DNA of 64,000 nucleotides from Fodinibius sp964490705 (GCA_964490705.1 CAZBCG010000009.1:1-64000), one strand, 5' to 3'; counted from the stretch's first letter, positions 8,485 through 16,814 are shown. Numbers and translations: made by a program. Notes: generated from the letters alone by a model not told the origin.

Positions 8485-8593
8485 AGAAAATTATCCCATA
8501 CTGTAAAATGATTTATAAACGAGGAGATTTTTTGAATTAATCCCTTTTCTAATCTATGTTGGCTTGGCGATACTTCAACTTTTAGAAACCAAT

Positions 8594-10312
8594 ATGGAAA
8601 AAAAGAAACACTACATCTCTGATTCCCAAGAACAGTACGATGCCATTGTTGTAGGATCGGGCATCTCCGGCGGATGGGCCGCAAAAGAACTAACGGAAAA
8701 AGGTCTCGAAACACTTGTCTTGGAACGGGGTCGAAATGTGGAGCACGGCAAAGATTACACCACCGAACATATGCCGCCCTGGGAAGCCAAATTTCGCGGT
8801 CAGGGCAACCGAAAGCTGATGGAGAAGGAATATCCCATGCAGCTTCGTGCAGATGTCGTCAACGAATATAATCGACACTTCTTTGTGAACGACAAGGAGT
8901 ATCCCTATCAAACCGATGACGAAGATCCGTTTTTGTGGGTACGGGGCTACCAGGTTGGAGGGCGATCGCTCACCTGGGGGCGTCAATGTTACCGCTGGAG
9001 CGACCTCGATTTCGAGGCCAACGCCAAAGACGGTATCGCGGTAGATTGGCCGATCCGGTACAAAGATATCGAACCCTGGTACGATTATGTGGAAAAGTTT
9101 GTGGGCATCAGCGGTCAAGAAGAGGGATTGGACCATCTGCCGGACGGACAGTTTTTACCGCCGATGGATCTGAACTGCGTAGAAGAAGATGTTAAAGAAA
9201 AAATCGAGCAAAATTTTGAATATCGGCATCTCACTATCGGTCGTTCTGCCGTGTTAACCGAGGCTCACAATGGACGCGGTGCCTGCCATTATTGCGGCCC
9301 CTGTTCCCGCGGATGCAGCGTCGGAGCATATTTTTCCAGCCAAAGCAGTACCCTTCCTGCCGCTCGCAAAACAGGCAATTTGACGCTCCGTCCCAACAGT
9401 ATTGTCCACAGCATTATTTATGACGAGGAAACCAATCGAGCTACCGGCGTACGCGTTATCGACCGGCTGACCAATGAATCCAAAGAATTTTACGCAAAGG
9501 TCATTTTTCTGAACGCCTCTACCCTTGGGACGACTCAGATTATGCTCAACTCAATTTCCGATGCATTTCCAAATGGCATTGCCAATTCCAGTGGTGTGCT
9601 CGGTCATTATCTTATGGATCATCACTTTCGGGTGGGAGCATCCGGTACGTTTGAAGGATACGAAGATAAGTACTACCACGGCAATCGCCCCAACGGCATT
9701 TATATTCCCCGATTCCGGAATATAAATGACCAGACCCAGCATGATGATTTTATTCGTGGCTATGGATTTCAGGGTGGTGCCAGTCGGTCGAGCTGGCAGC
9801 GCGGCATCGGCATGAAGGGCTTTGGCAAAGAGTTTAAAGAAAAATTACGCGACCCCGGTCAGTGGCAATTTGGGATGACCGGCTTTGGGGAAATTCTGCC
9901 CTACTATGACAATTATGCTACCCTCAGCGATGACAAAACCGATCAATGGGGCATTCCCCAGCTCGAAATTCATGGAACCATTCGTGAAAACGAAGAGAAG
10001 ATGCGCGAAGATATGGCCGCTACAGCTGCCGAAATGGTTGAAGCAGCAGGTGGAAAGAATGTCTATCCTTATTCTTCGGAATATCTGCTGGGAGAAGGCA
10101 TTCACGAGATGGGTACCGCACGCATGGGTCGAGATCCGAAAACATCTGTACTCAACGAGCACAATCAAACACACGACGTGCCGAACCTATTTGTGACTGA
10201 CGGCGCATGTATGACCTCCGCTGCCTGCCAGAATCCATCGATAACATATATGGCACTTACCGCCCGCGCCGTTGACTATGCAGTCAAAGAGCTTAACAAA
10301 CAAAATATATAA
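8594..10312 (+). CDS. GMC-family FAD oxidoreductase 1 (glucoside/glucose dehydrogenase type)
   Basis: FAD-dependent sugar dehydrogenase of the type that forms a complex with a gluconate_2-dh3 small subunit. The ATG at 8594 gives 572 residues; a TTG 30 bp upstream is less likely. It shows the FAD motif VVGSGISGG (19-27), GGRSLTWGRQC, a cysteine cluster CHYCGPCSRGC (C231, C234, C237, C241), and active-site His504 (HEMGTARMG) and Asn547 (QNPS), 43 residues apart as in the GMC His-Asn/His-His pair. The C..C...C spacing of C231/C237/C241 equals that of the 3Fe-4S ligands I recall from Burkholderia FAD-GDH. It has no signal peptide of its own and is probably exported with the Tat-type small subunit encoded next. 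The substrate is not shown; glucoside C3 oxidation is the favoured guess. Confidence 0.88.
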   Translation: MEKKKHYISDSQEQYDAIVVGSGISGGWAAKELTEKGLETLVLERGRNVEHGKDYTTEHMPPWEAKFRGQGNRKLMEKEYPMQLRADVVNEYNRHFFVNDKEYPYQTDDEDPFLWVRGYQVGGRSLTWGRQCYRWSDLDFEANAKDGIAVDWPIRYKDIEPWYDYVEKFVGISGQEEGLDHLPDGQFLPPMDLNCVEEDVKEKIEQNFEYRHLTIGRSAVLTEAHNGRGACHYCGPCSRGCSVGAYFSSQSSTLPAARKTGNLTLRPNSIVHSIIYDEETNRATGVRVIDRLTNESKEFYAKVIFLNASTLGTTQIMLNSISDAFPNGIANSSGVLGHYLMDHHFRVGASGTFEGYEDKYYHGNRPNGIYIPRFRNINDQTQHDDFIRGYGFQGGASRSSWQRGIGMKGFGKEFKEKLRDPGQWQFGMTGFGEILPYYDNYATLSDDKTDQWGIPQLEIHGTIRENEEKMREDMAATAAEMVEAAGGKNVYPYSSEYLLGEGIHEMGTARMGRDPKTSVLNEHNQTHDVPNLFVTDGACMTSAACQNPSITYMALTARAVDYAVKELNKQNI

Positions 10313-10320
10313 TATTAGCC

Positions 10321-10378
10321 TGTGAGTAATGAGCGCTGAGCATACTCAAGACTCATTACTCATCACTCAAGACTCAAC
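10321..10378. repeat. GAGT/ACTC quasi-palindromic element between GMC-1 and its small subunit
   Basis: Perfect 11-bp inverted repeat tgagtaatgag (10323-10333) / ctcattactca (10352-10362), plus two copies of actcaagactca (10344-10355 and 10365-10376). A related element occupies the same place in the second GMC/small-subunit pair (11570-11635), sharing the 13-mer actcaagactcaa. In the mRNA it would fold into an intercistronic hairpin. Confidence 0.7.
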
Positions 10379-10383
10379 ATACT

Positions 10384-10956
10384 ATGAACAGACGCGAAGC
10401 ACTTAAACGACTTGCCGTGTTAGCCGGTGGCGCCCTCTCCGCATCCACTGTAGCCGGCGTGATGGGTGGATGTACGGCTAAATCAGGCAACTTTTCTCCA
10501 CAGACGTTATCCTATGAACAAAATGAGCTGGTCATCCAATTAACCGAGCGTATTATTCCCGCTACGGATACCCCCGGCGCAGCAGCAGCCAAGGTCAACC
10601 AGTTCATCGATCTAATGCTTACCGACTGGAATACCAAGGAGGAAAAAGAACACTTTTTAGAGGGATTGAATAACGTTGATGAGCTAAGCAACAGTGAGTT
10701 CAACCAGAATTTTGTTAATCTGGAGACGGAAAATCAGATCAGCATCATGGAAAAATTACAAGAAGATGCGATCGCTAATCCCAATCCCATCCCGGAATCA
10801 GATCTCGACCCATTTTTCGATATGCTAAAAGAATTTACGGTTGTGGGATACTACACCTCCGAGATTGGAGCTACCGAAGAACTTAATGAAGATATTGTTC
10901 CAGGCTACTATGATGCCTGCATGCCCTACTCTGATGTGGGCAGGGCGTGGTCGTAG
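10384..10956 (+). CDS. Gluconate 2-dehydrogenase subunit 3-like lipoprotein 1
   Basis: Small ('hitch-hiker') subunit of a GMC dehydrogenase (PF13618 type), 190 residues. Its N-terminus MNRREALKRLAVLAGG carries a twin arginine and a hydrophobic stretch ending in VMGGC, with Cys30 as the likely lipid-modified residue, so a Tat-exported lipoprotein is expected. The body has the family signs ELVIQLTERIIPATDTPGA, VNQFIDLML and FTVVGYYTSEIGAT. It would carry the folded FAD enzyme across the membrane and anchor it. It sits 71 bp after GMC-1 and ends 1 bp from the convergent second small-subunit gene. Confidence 0.88.
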   Translation: MNRREALKRLAVLAGGALSASTVAGVMGGCTAKSGNFSPQTLSYEQNELVIQLTERIIPATDTPGAAAAKVNQFIDLMLTDWNTKEEKEHFLEGLNNVDELSNSEFNQNFVNLETENQISIMEKLQEDAIANPNPIPESDLDPFFDMLKEFTVVGYYTSEIGATEELNEDIVPGYYDACMPYSDVGRAWS

Positions 10957-10957
10957 A

Positions 10958-11563
10958 TCAGGCTTTGTCCTCCAAACCGATATGTTCGAGCGCTTCGTCG
11001 GGACATCCCTGCCAGTCATACGGCTGATTACCCATATAACCGATATCCTCAATCCCCATCTTGCTGGACCAAAATCCTGATGCCACCAGATCGCGAAACC
11101 GGTTAAAGAAATTAACGCCGGGCTGCATCTCGGGCTTGGCCGACTCGGGGTAGGCAATCTCATCCAGCATCTCTTTCTTTTGATCCTCTGTGCAGTTAAT
11201 AAATTTGTTATCGAATCGCTTCTGGCACTGCACATCCAGCCAGTTTAGTCCACCGCGCATTGGCGTTTGATTGTCGGGACGATCAAGCATCATAAAGTCA
11301 ATAAACTGTGGAACACCAGCGTCTTCGGCATTGCCGGATCGCTCATCAGCGGGAATCACCATATTGGCCAACTGGCGAACGGTCTCAAATTCGTGATCGG
11401 TAAAAAACCGGGACTCCCATTTCTCCAGATCTTCCTCAGTCACATGCTTCCAAAATTGATGTTCCTGGGATGCTTCCTCGGGCGTCGTCTTACAACCGGT
11501 TAGTGCAAAGCTGGCTGCCAGCGTTCCCAGCGACATCGTTTTTAACGCTTCTCTTCGATCCAT
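10958..11563 (-). CDS. Gluconate 2-dehydrogenase subunit 3-like lipoprotein 2
   Basis: Second small subunit, 201 residues, on the opposite strand and meeting the first tail to tail with one base between the stops. MDRREALKTMSLGTLAASFALTGC again combines a twin-arginine start with a lipobox (Cys24). Family signs are FETVRQLANMVIPADERSGNA, GVPQFIDFMML and LVASGFWSSKMGIEDIGYMGN. It lies downstream of GMC-2 on the same strand, separated by an 81-bp gap filled with a GAGT/ACTC repeat. It should form a dehydrogenase with GMC-2. Sequence divergence from subunit 1 is high, so the two complexes probably differ in substrate rather than being recent copies. Confidence 0.88.
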   Translation of the reverse strand: MDRREALKTMSLGTLAASFALTGCKTTPEEASQEHQFWKHVTEEDLEKWESRFFTDHEFETVRQLANMVIPADERSGNAEDAGVPQFIDFMMLDRPDNQTPMRGGLNWLDVQCQKRFDNKFINCTEDQKKEMLDEIAYPESAKPEMQPGVNFFNRFRDLVASGFWSSKMGIEDIGYMGNQPYDWQGCPDEALEHIGLEDKA

Positions 11564-11569
11564 AATTTT

Positions 11570-11635
11570 TGAGTATTGCGTTATGAGTCATGAGTAGTGA
11601 GTCATGAGAAGTTTTACTCAGAACTCAAGACTCAA
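11570..11635. repeat. GAGT/ACTC quasi-palindromic element between GMC-2 and its small subunit
   Basis: Contains a direct repeat tgagtcatgag at 11584-11594 and 11598-11608 (period 14), and the 13-mer actcaagactcaa (11623-11635) found also at 10365-10377. On the transcribed (minus) strand it reads gagt-rich arm, loop, actc-rich arm, the same order as the element at 10321-10378. Confidence 0.65.
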
Positions 11636-11644
11636 AAACTATAA

Positions 11645-13357
11645 TTAAAGATTTCCTTTTTTCATTTCATCGGTAATATACTCTGAGGTCCGCATCGATA
11701 GTGCCAGGATCGTCCACGTAGGATTTTTATGCGGCTGCGATACAAACGGTCCGCCGTCAGTGACAAACAGATTGTCCACATCATGCGCCTGGCAATATTC
11801 GTTGAGTACAGAATTATTGGGATCATCCCCCATACGGGTCGTGCCCACTTCATGGATAATCTGTCCCGGTGCAGAAATACCGTATCCATCTTCTTTACCG
11901 GGCATATCCCAGAGAGCTTCACCGCCCATCTCGTCGATAATACTGCGAAAGGTTTCCTGCATATGTTTCACCTGTTTATACTCCTGATCGCTCCACTCGT
12001 AATTAAACCGGAGCACGGGAATCCCCCATTCATCAACTACATCGGGATCAATTTCGCAGTAATTATCCTCGTAGCCAATGCTTTCGCCGCGACCGGAAAA
12101 GCCGACCATCGATCCGTAATATCGACGGTAGTCTTCTTTTAACTCTTTGCCGTACCCACCGCGACGTTTGGAATCATCCTGAAACAGATCGTTGTAATTC
12201 TGGATCCCACCCATAAAACCATAACTGGGCATACCGCGTCCGCCCCACAATTCGACGTGATAGCCGCGTGCAAAATCGAGATTACTGTTGTCTTTCCACC
12301 ACGGGATATACAAGTGCAAACCACCGGTTCCGTCTTCGTTGTGAGCCGGCATGTTCATCAGGTCGGGAATAAGCCCGGCAACCGATGTGCCGGTCGTATC
12401 CATCAAATATTTGCCGACTACGCCGCTGGAATTGGCCAGTCCATTGGGAAAGTCTGAAGATTTAGAATTCAATAACAAACGAGCCGATTCACACGCACTG
12501 GCGGCCAATACCACCGTCCGTGCTTTCACCTTGTACTCTTTGCCATTGGTTTTATCCACATAGGATACGCCCGTGGCTTTGCCATTACTATAAGTAACTT
12601 CCCGCACCATCGCATTATTGATGATCTCCAGGTTGCCGGTCTCCATGGCCGGCGGCAGCAACACCGACGGCGTAGAAAAATTGGAGTGTGTAGAGCAACT
12701 TCTGTTGCACTGTCCGCAGTAGTGGCAAGCGGGACGACCGTTATGCGATTCGGTAATAATTGACAGCCTGGATGGAATGGCGGGAATATCCATATCATCA
12801 CAGGTATCTTTAATTAAGTGCTCATAGCAGCGCGGCTCGGGCGGATCCATATAAATACCGCCCGGCTCGTTAGGGATGCCTTCGTTAGTGCCAAAAACAC
12901 CGATGAGACGATCCACGCGATCGTAATACGGTTTAATATCCTGATAACTAATGGGCCAGTCGTGCCCCATGCCGTCTTTGCTGCGCACCCGAAAATCATC
13001 GGGACCGAACCGCAGTGAAATGCGTCCCCAGTGATTAGTGCGACCACCCAGCATACGTCCCCGGAACCAGCTAAAATCAGTGCCTTCAGTAGTAGTATAG
13101 GGCTCCCCTTCAATATCCCAGCCGCCAAAACAGGCATCGAATTCACCGAAGGGTTGCCGCTGGGTGCTGGCTCCACGACGCGGGGACTCATACGGCCATG
13201 TGAACATGGCAAAATCCTGGGAGTCGAACCATCCCCCGGCTTCTAGTATCAAGACGTTTAGGCCGGCTTTGGTGAGCTCATGGGCCGCCATTCCGCCGCC
13301 GGCTCCAGACCCCACGATACAAACGTCGTACTTTTCCTGGCTTTCAATTATTTGCAT
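11645..13357 (-). CDS. GMC-family FAD oxidoreductase 2
   Basis: 570-residue paralogue of GMC-1. FAD motif VGSGAGGG (15-22), LGGRTNHWGR near 103-112, cysteine cluster CHYCGQCNRSC with C211, C214, C217 and C221 (same spacing as GMC-1), His502 in HEVGTTRMG and Asn545 in PHKNPTW. It thus keeps both the GMC catalytic pair and the presumed Fe-S ligands. No signal peptide; export with the twin-arginine subunit encoded downstream is likely. The substrate-side sequences differ strongly from GMC-1. It is transcribed toward GMC-1. No cytochrome c subunit, the usual electron acceptor of such complexes, is encoded in the window, so the acceptor is unknown. Confidence 0.88.
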   Translation of the reverse strand: MQIIESQEKYDVCIVGSGAGGGMAAHELTKAGLNVLILEAGGWFDSQDFAMFTWPYESPRRGASTQRQPFGEFDACFGGWDIEGEPYTTTEGTDFSWFRGRMLGGRTNHWGRISLRFGPDDFRVRSKDGMGHDWPISYQDIKPYYDRVDRLIGVFGTNEGIPNEPGGIYMDPPEPRCYEHLIKDTCDDMDIPAIPSRLSIITESHNGRPACHYCGQCNRSCSTHSNFSTPSVLLPPAMETGNLEIINNAMVREVTYSNGKATGVSYVDKTNGKEYKVKARTVVLAASACESARLLLNSKSSDFPNGLANSSGVVGKYLMDTTGTSVAGLIPDLMNMPAHNEDGTGGLHLYIPWWKDNSNLDFARGYHVELWGGRGMPSYGFMGGIQNYNDLFQDDSKRRGGYGKELKEDYRRYYGSMVGFSGRGESIGYEDNYCEIDPDVVDEWGIPVLRFNYEWSDQEYKQVKHMQETFRSIIDEMGGEALWDMPGKEDGYGISAPGQIIHEVGTTRMGDDPNNSVLNEYCQAHDVDNLFVTDGGPFVSQPHKNPTWTILALSMRTSEYITDEMKKGNL

Positions 13358-13396
13358 GAAAATTTTGCTTAAATAAAATTATTGCGGCTTATAGAG

Positions 13397-13418
13397 ATCC
13401 CGGACCGAAGTCCGGGAT
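13397..13418. repeat. REP-like hairpin upstream of GMC-2
   Basis: Perfect 9-bp stem atcccggac (13397-13405) / gtccgggat (13410-13418) with a CGAA tetraloop, flanked by gag and gac. No T-run follows on either strand, so it looks like a dispersed repeat or mRNA-stabilising hairpin rather than a terminator. Confidence 0.5.
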
Positions 13419-13469
13419 GACAAAAGAATAGTTATAAATCAATGGCTAATTTGATTTCAACTGCTACAA

Positions 13470-14276
13470 TCAGTTCGCCATATTTTTGATCTTGATGTTG
13501 CGGAACCACACATCATTGCCGTGATCCTGCAGGCCGATATATCCTTCCTTGGCTACATCCACAAAACCAGGAAATTCGTTGAATTTGCTGTTGGCAACCA
13601 TCTCTTTCCAGTCATCCGTCCACAGATGATATTCAAGTACTTTTTCGCCGTTCTGGAAATGGACCACTGTTCCCTGATACACCAGTATTCGCGCTGAATT
13701 CCATTCGCCGTGCGGATTCGCATTCTGTGGATCAGCAGGAATCATATCATAAAGAGAACCAGCCTGGCGATTTCCATCTTCGCCAAGTCGTGCATCGGGA
13801 TGATTTTCGTTATCCAAGAGCTGCATCTCCGGTGCTGATTTCCAGATCGGCTCTCCATTTTCACCGCATTGCTCCTCGGCCAGATATAAGATACCACTAT
13901 TACCACCCTTCGCTACTTTCCATTCCAGCTTCAGCTCAAACGAACTGTATTTGTTCTTGGTGATTATATCTCCACCACCACCGGCTTCTCCGGCACCAGA
14001 TCCAATGACTTTGATGGCGTCATCTTCAACGGTCCATCCCTGCTCGGGAAATCCATCCTTGCAATAGCCACGCCAATTATCGCTTGGCGTTTCTCCGTCA
14101 AAAAGGAGCTTCCAGCCGTCTTCCTTTTCAGCTTCGCTTAGTGTATTAATAGGTACTTCTTCGGTTTCGGTCATTTCTTCTGATTCCTGGTTTTCATTTT
14201 CATCTGACGATTGGCATCCGGCCACGAGCAGGCCAACTCCCAAAACAATAAAAATTGCTACGTTACTGAGTTTCAT
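13470..14276 (-). CDS. DUF1080 lipoprotein (3-keto-disaccharide hydrolase family)
   Basis: 268-residue lipoprotein; signal MKLSNVAIFIVLGVGLLVAGC with Cys21 as lipid site, then an acidic Ser/Glu-rich linker to about 45. The rest is a PF06439 jelly-roll domain, with DGWKLLFDGETPSDNWRGY, FELKLEWKVAKGGNSGILY, PEMQLLDN, GEWNSARI and GYIGLQDHGNDVWFRNIKIK. Members of this family cleave 3-keto-glycosides. Downstream of GMC enzymes that could make 3-keto-glycosides, this is the natural second step and would act in the periplasm or at the surface. It stands on the minus strand between GMC-2 and the exported Gfo/Idh gene, 28 bp from the latter. Confidence 0.9.
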   Translation of the reverse strand: MKLSNVAIFIVLGVGLLVAGCQSSDENENQESEEMTETEEVPINTLSEAEKEDGWKLLFDGETPSDNWRGYCKDGFPEQGWTVEDDAIKVIGSGAGEAGGGGDIITKNKYSSFELKLEWKVAKGGNSGILYLAEEQCGENGEPIWKSAPEMQLLDNENHPDARLGEDGNRQAGSLYDMIPADPQNANPHGEWNSARILVYQGTVVHFQNGEKVLEYHLWTDDWKEMVANSKFNEFPGFVDVAKEGYIGLQDHGNDVWFRNIKIKNMAN

Positions 14277-14304
14277 AATAATCTATGGTTTATGTGTTAT
14301 ATGT

Positions 14305-15798
14305 TTAGTAATTCCATCCCTTACGGTACGGGCGTTTAATATATTTCTGTGCTGCGTCCTTGGCATTGATCGTATCGTAATCTGTTTCGAATCGCGGATC
14401 ACCGTTAACGACTTCAAAGCTATCGGTTGTAACAACACGAATTTCATCGTCATCATCAATATTAGTGATCTGCATATTCTCACCATCCCATTGCAGGGTA
14501 CGCTTCAGATCCTGCAGCCGAACGGCCAGATTTCCCATTAATACGACTTCGGTCAACGGTCCGGCATAATCGAAGGTTGAACTGGGCATCGTGCGATCAT
14601 CTTCGGGTTCCTTACAGGCACGCACCCAATCCATCTCGTGTCCGCCATTCATTGCATCAGGCACTCGGCGAAACTGCTCCGATACCTTTGGGGGATTATC
14701 TTCGCGCCCAATAATATAAGGATCTAGTGCATAGGTGCTGCAAATGAGCGTGCCCTTTGATCCTATAAACATAGCACCGCCGCCGCTGTCGCCAAGCGTC
14801 TTTCCTTCGGGGATACCCTCGGGGCGTTCGGGCATCAATCCGCCATCGTACCAAGTAAATTCTACAGGTGGCATCTCTACGTTGCCTTTCTTGGGTCTGC
14901 GCGGAAAGTTGTAAATCACTTTTTCTGCCAATGGTGCACTCTCGGTGTTGAGCTGCGTAGAACTCCCTTCAAGTGTTTCGGGCTGACCCAATTGCAAGGC
15001 TTTAAACACCGGATCGATGATATGGCATCCCATATCGCCCAGTGCACCCGTGCCGTAATCCCACCAAGCACGCCAGTTCCAGGGCGTATATGACGGGTGA
15101 TACGGCCGCCACGGAGCGGGACCTACAAACAGATCCCAGTCCAGTGTTGGCGGTGTAGAAGGCGTCTCAGTTGGACGCTCGAGTCCTTGCGGCCAGATCG
15201 GACGATTCGTCCACGCATGCACTTCTTCAACTTCACCGATTTCTCCGTTCCAGATCCATTCACAAATTTTTCGAATGCCATCAGCAGAGTTCCCCTGATT
15301 CCCCATCTGGGTAACAACGCCGGTTTCATCAGCAATTTGTCGAAGCTTCCGTGCTTCATAGACTGAATGGGTCAGTGGCTTCTGCACATACACGTGCTTG
15401 CCGCGCCGCATAGCCTCCGCTGCTGCCACGTAATGCGTGTGATCGGGAGTGGCAACAACAACCGCATCAATATCGTCGCCCATTTCGTCGAACATGCGGC
15501 GGTAATCTTCAAATACCTGTGCTTTGGGAAAATCATTGAAGGTTTTGGCGGCATAATCCAAATCGACATCACAGAGAGCAACAATATTTTCGCTGCTCAT
15601 ACTATTGAGATTTGCCCGGCCAATGCCTCCTACTCCAATGCCTGCAATATTGAGTTTATCACTGGGCATTTTGTGTCCCAAACCGGAAATCACGCTACTG
15701 GGCAGAATTGTAAATCCGGCGGCCAGTGCTCCTGAGTTCTTTAAAAAATCTTTTCTTGAAATGCCCTTATCTTTTGAGTTGTTATCATCTGAATCCAT
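14305..15798 (-). CDS. Exported Gfo/Idh/MocA-family oxidoreductase (Tat-like signal)
   Basis: 497 residues. The N-terminus has SRKDFLKNSGALAAGFTILPS (about 14-34), a Tat-like signal with an RK instead of a strict RR, so the enzyme is likely exported folded. The Rossmann motif is GIGVGGIG (53-60), followed by VVVATPDHTHYVAA and the catalytic VQKP (138-141). The central region carries NWRAWWDYGTGALGDMGCHIID, the active-site Asp/His block of the secreted subfamily. As in glucose-fructose oxidoreductase, a Tat-exported member must hold its NAD(P) tightly. It lies between the DUF1080 gene and the TIM-barrel gene (40 bp) on one strand, so the three probably form one transcript. Confidence 0.88.
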   Translation of the reverse strand: MDSDDNNSKDKGISRKDFLKNSGALAAGFTILPSSVISGLGHKMPSDKLNIAGIGVGGIGRANLNSMSSENIVALCDVDLDYAAKTFNDFPKAQVFEDYRRMFDEMGDDIDAVVVATPDHTHYVAAAEAMRRGKHVYVQKPLTHSVYEARKLRQIADETGVVTQMGNQGNSADGIRKICEWIWNGEIGEVEEVHAWTNRPIWPQGLERPTETPSTPPTLDWDLFVGPAPWRPYHPSYTPWNWRAWWDYGTGALGDMGCHIIDPVFKALQLGQPETLEGSSTQLNTESAPLAEKVIYNFPRRPKKGNVEMPPVEFTWYDGGLMPERPEGIPEGKTLGDSGGGAMFIGSKGTLICSTYALDPYIIGREDNPPKVSEQFRRVPDAMNGGHEMDWVRACKEPEDDRTMPSSTFDYAGPLTEVVLMGNLAVRLQDLKRTLQWDGENMQITNIDDDDEIRVVTTDSFEVVNGDPRFETDYDTINAKDAAQKYIKRPYRKGWNY

Positions 15799-15838
15799 AA
15801 AAAAGTATGAATTTTTGTTGGCTATGATTTATGTATTA

Positions 15839-16780
15839 TTATCCTGAAGCAAGCTGCCTTCCAACTTCCATTAGCAGATTTTTAGTAGCTTTAATACCTT
15901 CAAACTCACTCAGCTCATCACCCTCATATTCAACACCAATATGCCCGGTATAGCCAGCATTGTGGACGATCTGTAGCATCTTCTCAAAATCAATGGTGGT
16001 TTCCTGTCCCTCATCATCAAAAGCATAACTTTTGGCGCTCACGCCCTTGGCAAACGGCATCATTTCTTTAACGCCCTGGTACCGATCGTAGGCTTCGGCA
16101 CATGATCCGTCCTCGGCCTGTTCGATACAGAAGTTGCCGAAATCAGGGAGGGTGCCACAGTTATCCATATCCACCTGCTGCATTACATCCACAAGCCATT
16201 GCCCGTTCGAGGAATATCCGCCGTGATTTTCTACGATGATATTGATTCCAAAATCCTGAGCAAATTCTGCCAGTTGTCCCAAGCTATCAACAGCCGCAGC
16301 TTTCTGACTCTGCGGCGTGCCGTCGCCATAGGTATTTACGCGTATTGAATGACATCCCAAATATTCGGCAGCCTCAACCCATTTATAATGATTTTCTACC
16401 GATTGCATACGCTGCTGTTCATCGGTCACTGCCAGATTACCTTCGCCGTCAACCATAATAAGCACCTGATCGACATCCAAGTCATCACAGCGGGTGTTCA
16501 TTTTATCAAGATAGGATTTATCTTCGGCTTTATCGGCAAAAAACTGGTTCACATATTCTACGGCTGTAATCCCAAACTCATTTTTAGCTGTAGCGGGGAA
16601 GTCAAGATGAACCAGATCCCCATTGAATAAATTACGATGCAGGCTCCATTGGGCCAGCGAAATATCAAAAAAGAGTTCATCGGCCGATTGTTCTGTTGAA
16701 CCACAGGCCGTTAAAAGTCCCGGTAAGCCCATCGCAGCTATGCTCAATCCCGTCGTCTGAAGAAACTGTTTTCTGTTCAT
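15839..16780 (-). CDS. Secreted sugar isomerase/epimerase-like TIM-barrel lipoprotein
   Basis: 313 residues of the xylose-isomerase-like/AP-endonuclease-2 superfamily. MNRKQFLQTTGLSIAAMGLPGLLTAC is an export signal with a Tat-like NRKQFL motif and lipid-site Cys26. Likely metal ligands are Glu184 and His186 (IIVENHGG), Asp213 (LPDFGNF) and a Glu in GVEYEGDE. Family members epimerise, isomerise or eliminate on keto sugars. It is probably the first gene of the minus-strand run with the exported Gfo/Idh and DUF1080 genes, so it may handle 3-keto sugars or glycosides outside the cytoplasm. Its exact reaction cannot be read from the sequence. Confidence 0.85.
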   Translation of the reverse strand: MNRKQFLQTTGLSIAAMGLPGLLTACGSTEQSADELFFDISLAQWSLHRNLFNGDLVHLDFPATAKNEFGITAVEYVNQFFADKAEDKSYLDKMNTRCDDLDVDQVLIMVDGEGNLAVTDEQQRMQSVENHYKWVEAAEYLGCHSIRVNTYGDGTPQSQKAAAVDSLGQLAEFAQDFGINIIVENHGGYSSNGQWLVDVMQQVDMDNCGTLPDFGNFCIEQAEDGSCAEAYDRYQGVKEMMPFAKGVSAKSYAFDDEGQETTIDFEKMLQIVHNAGYTGHIGVEYEGDELSEFEGIKATKNLLMEVGRQLASG

Positions 16781-16814
16781 GTAATCGTCAATTTAATTCC
16801 GTTGAAATTTAGCT

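Noticed and set aside
8423..8485. Longer N-terminus for the cytoplasmic Gfo/Idh protein
   Set aside because: The 21 extra residues run through the divergent control region, and the shorter form fits the family start MELNRKVRYGMVGGG.
8564..8593. TTG start for GMC-1, 30 bp upstream
   Set aside because: The ATG at 8594 places the FAD motif at the usual distance; the extra residues match nothing.
10958..11563. Small subunit 2 as a recent duplicate or pseudogene of small subunit 1
   Set aside because: Both are complete, with intact signals, and differ strongly in sequence; each has its own GMC partner.
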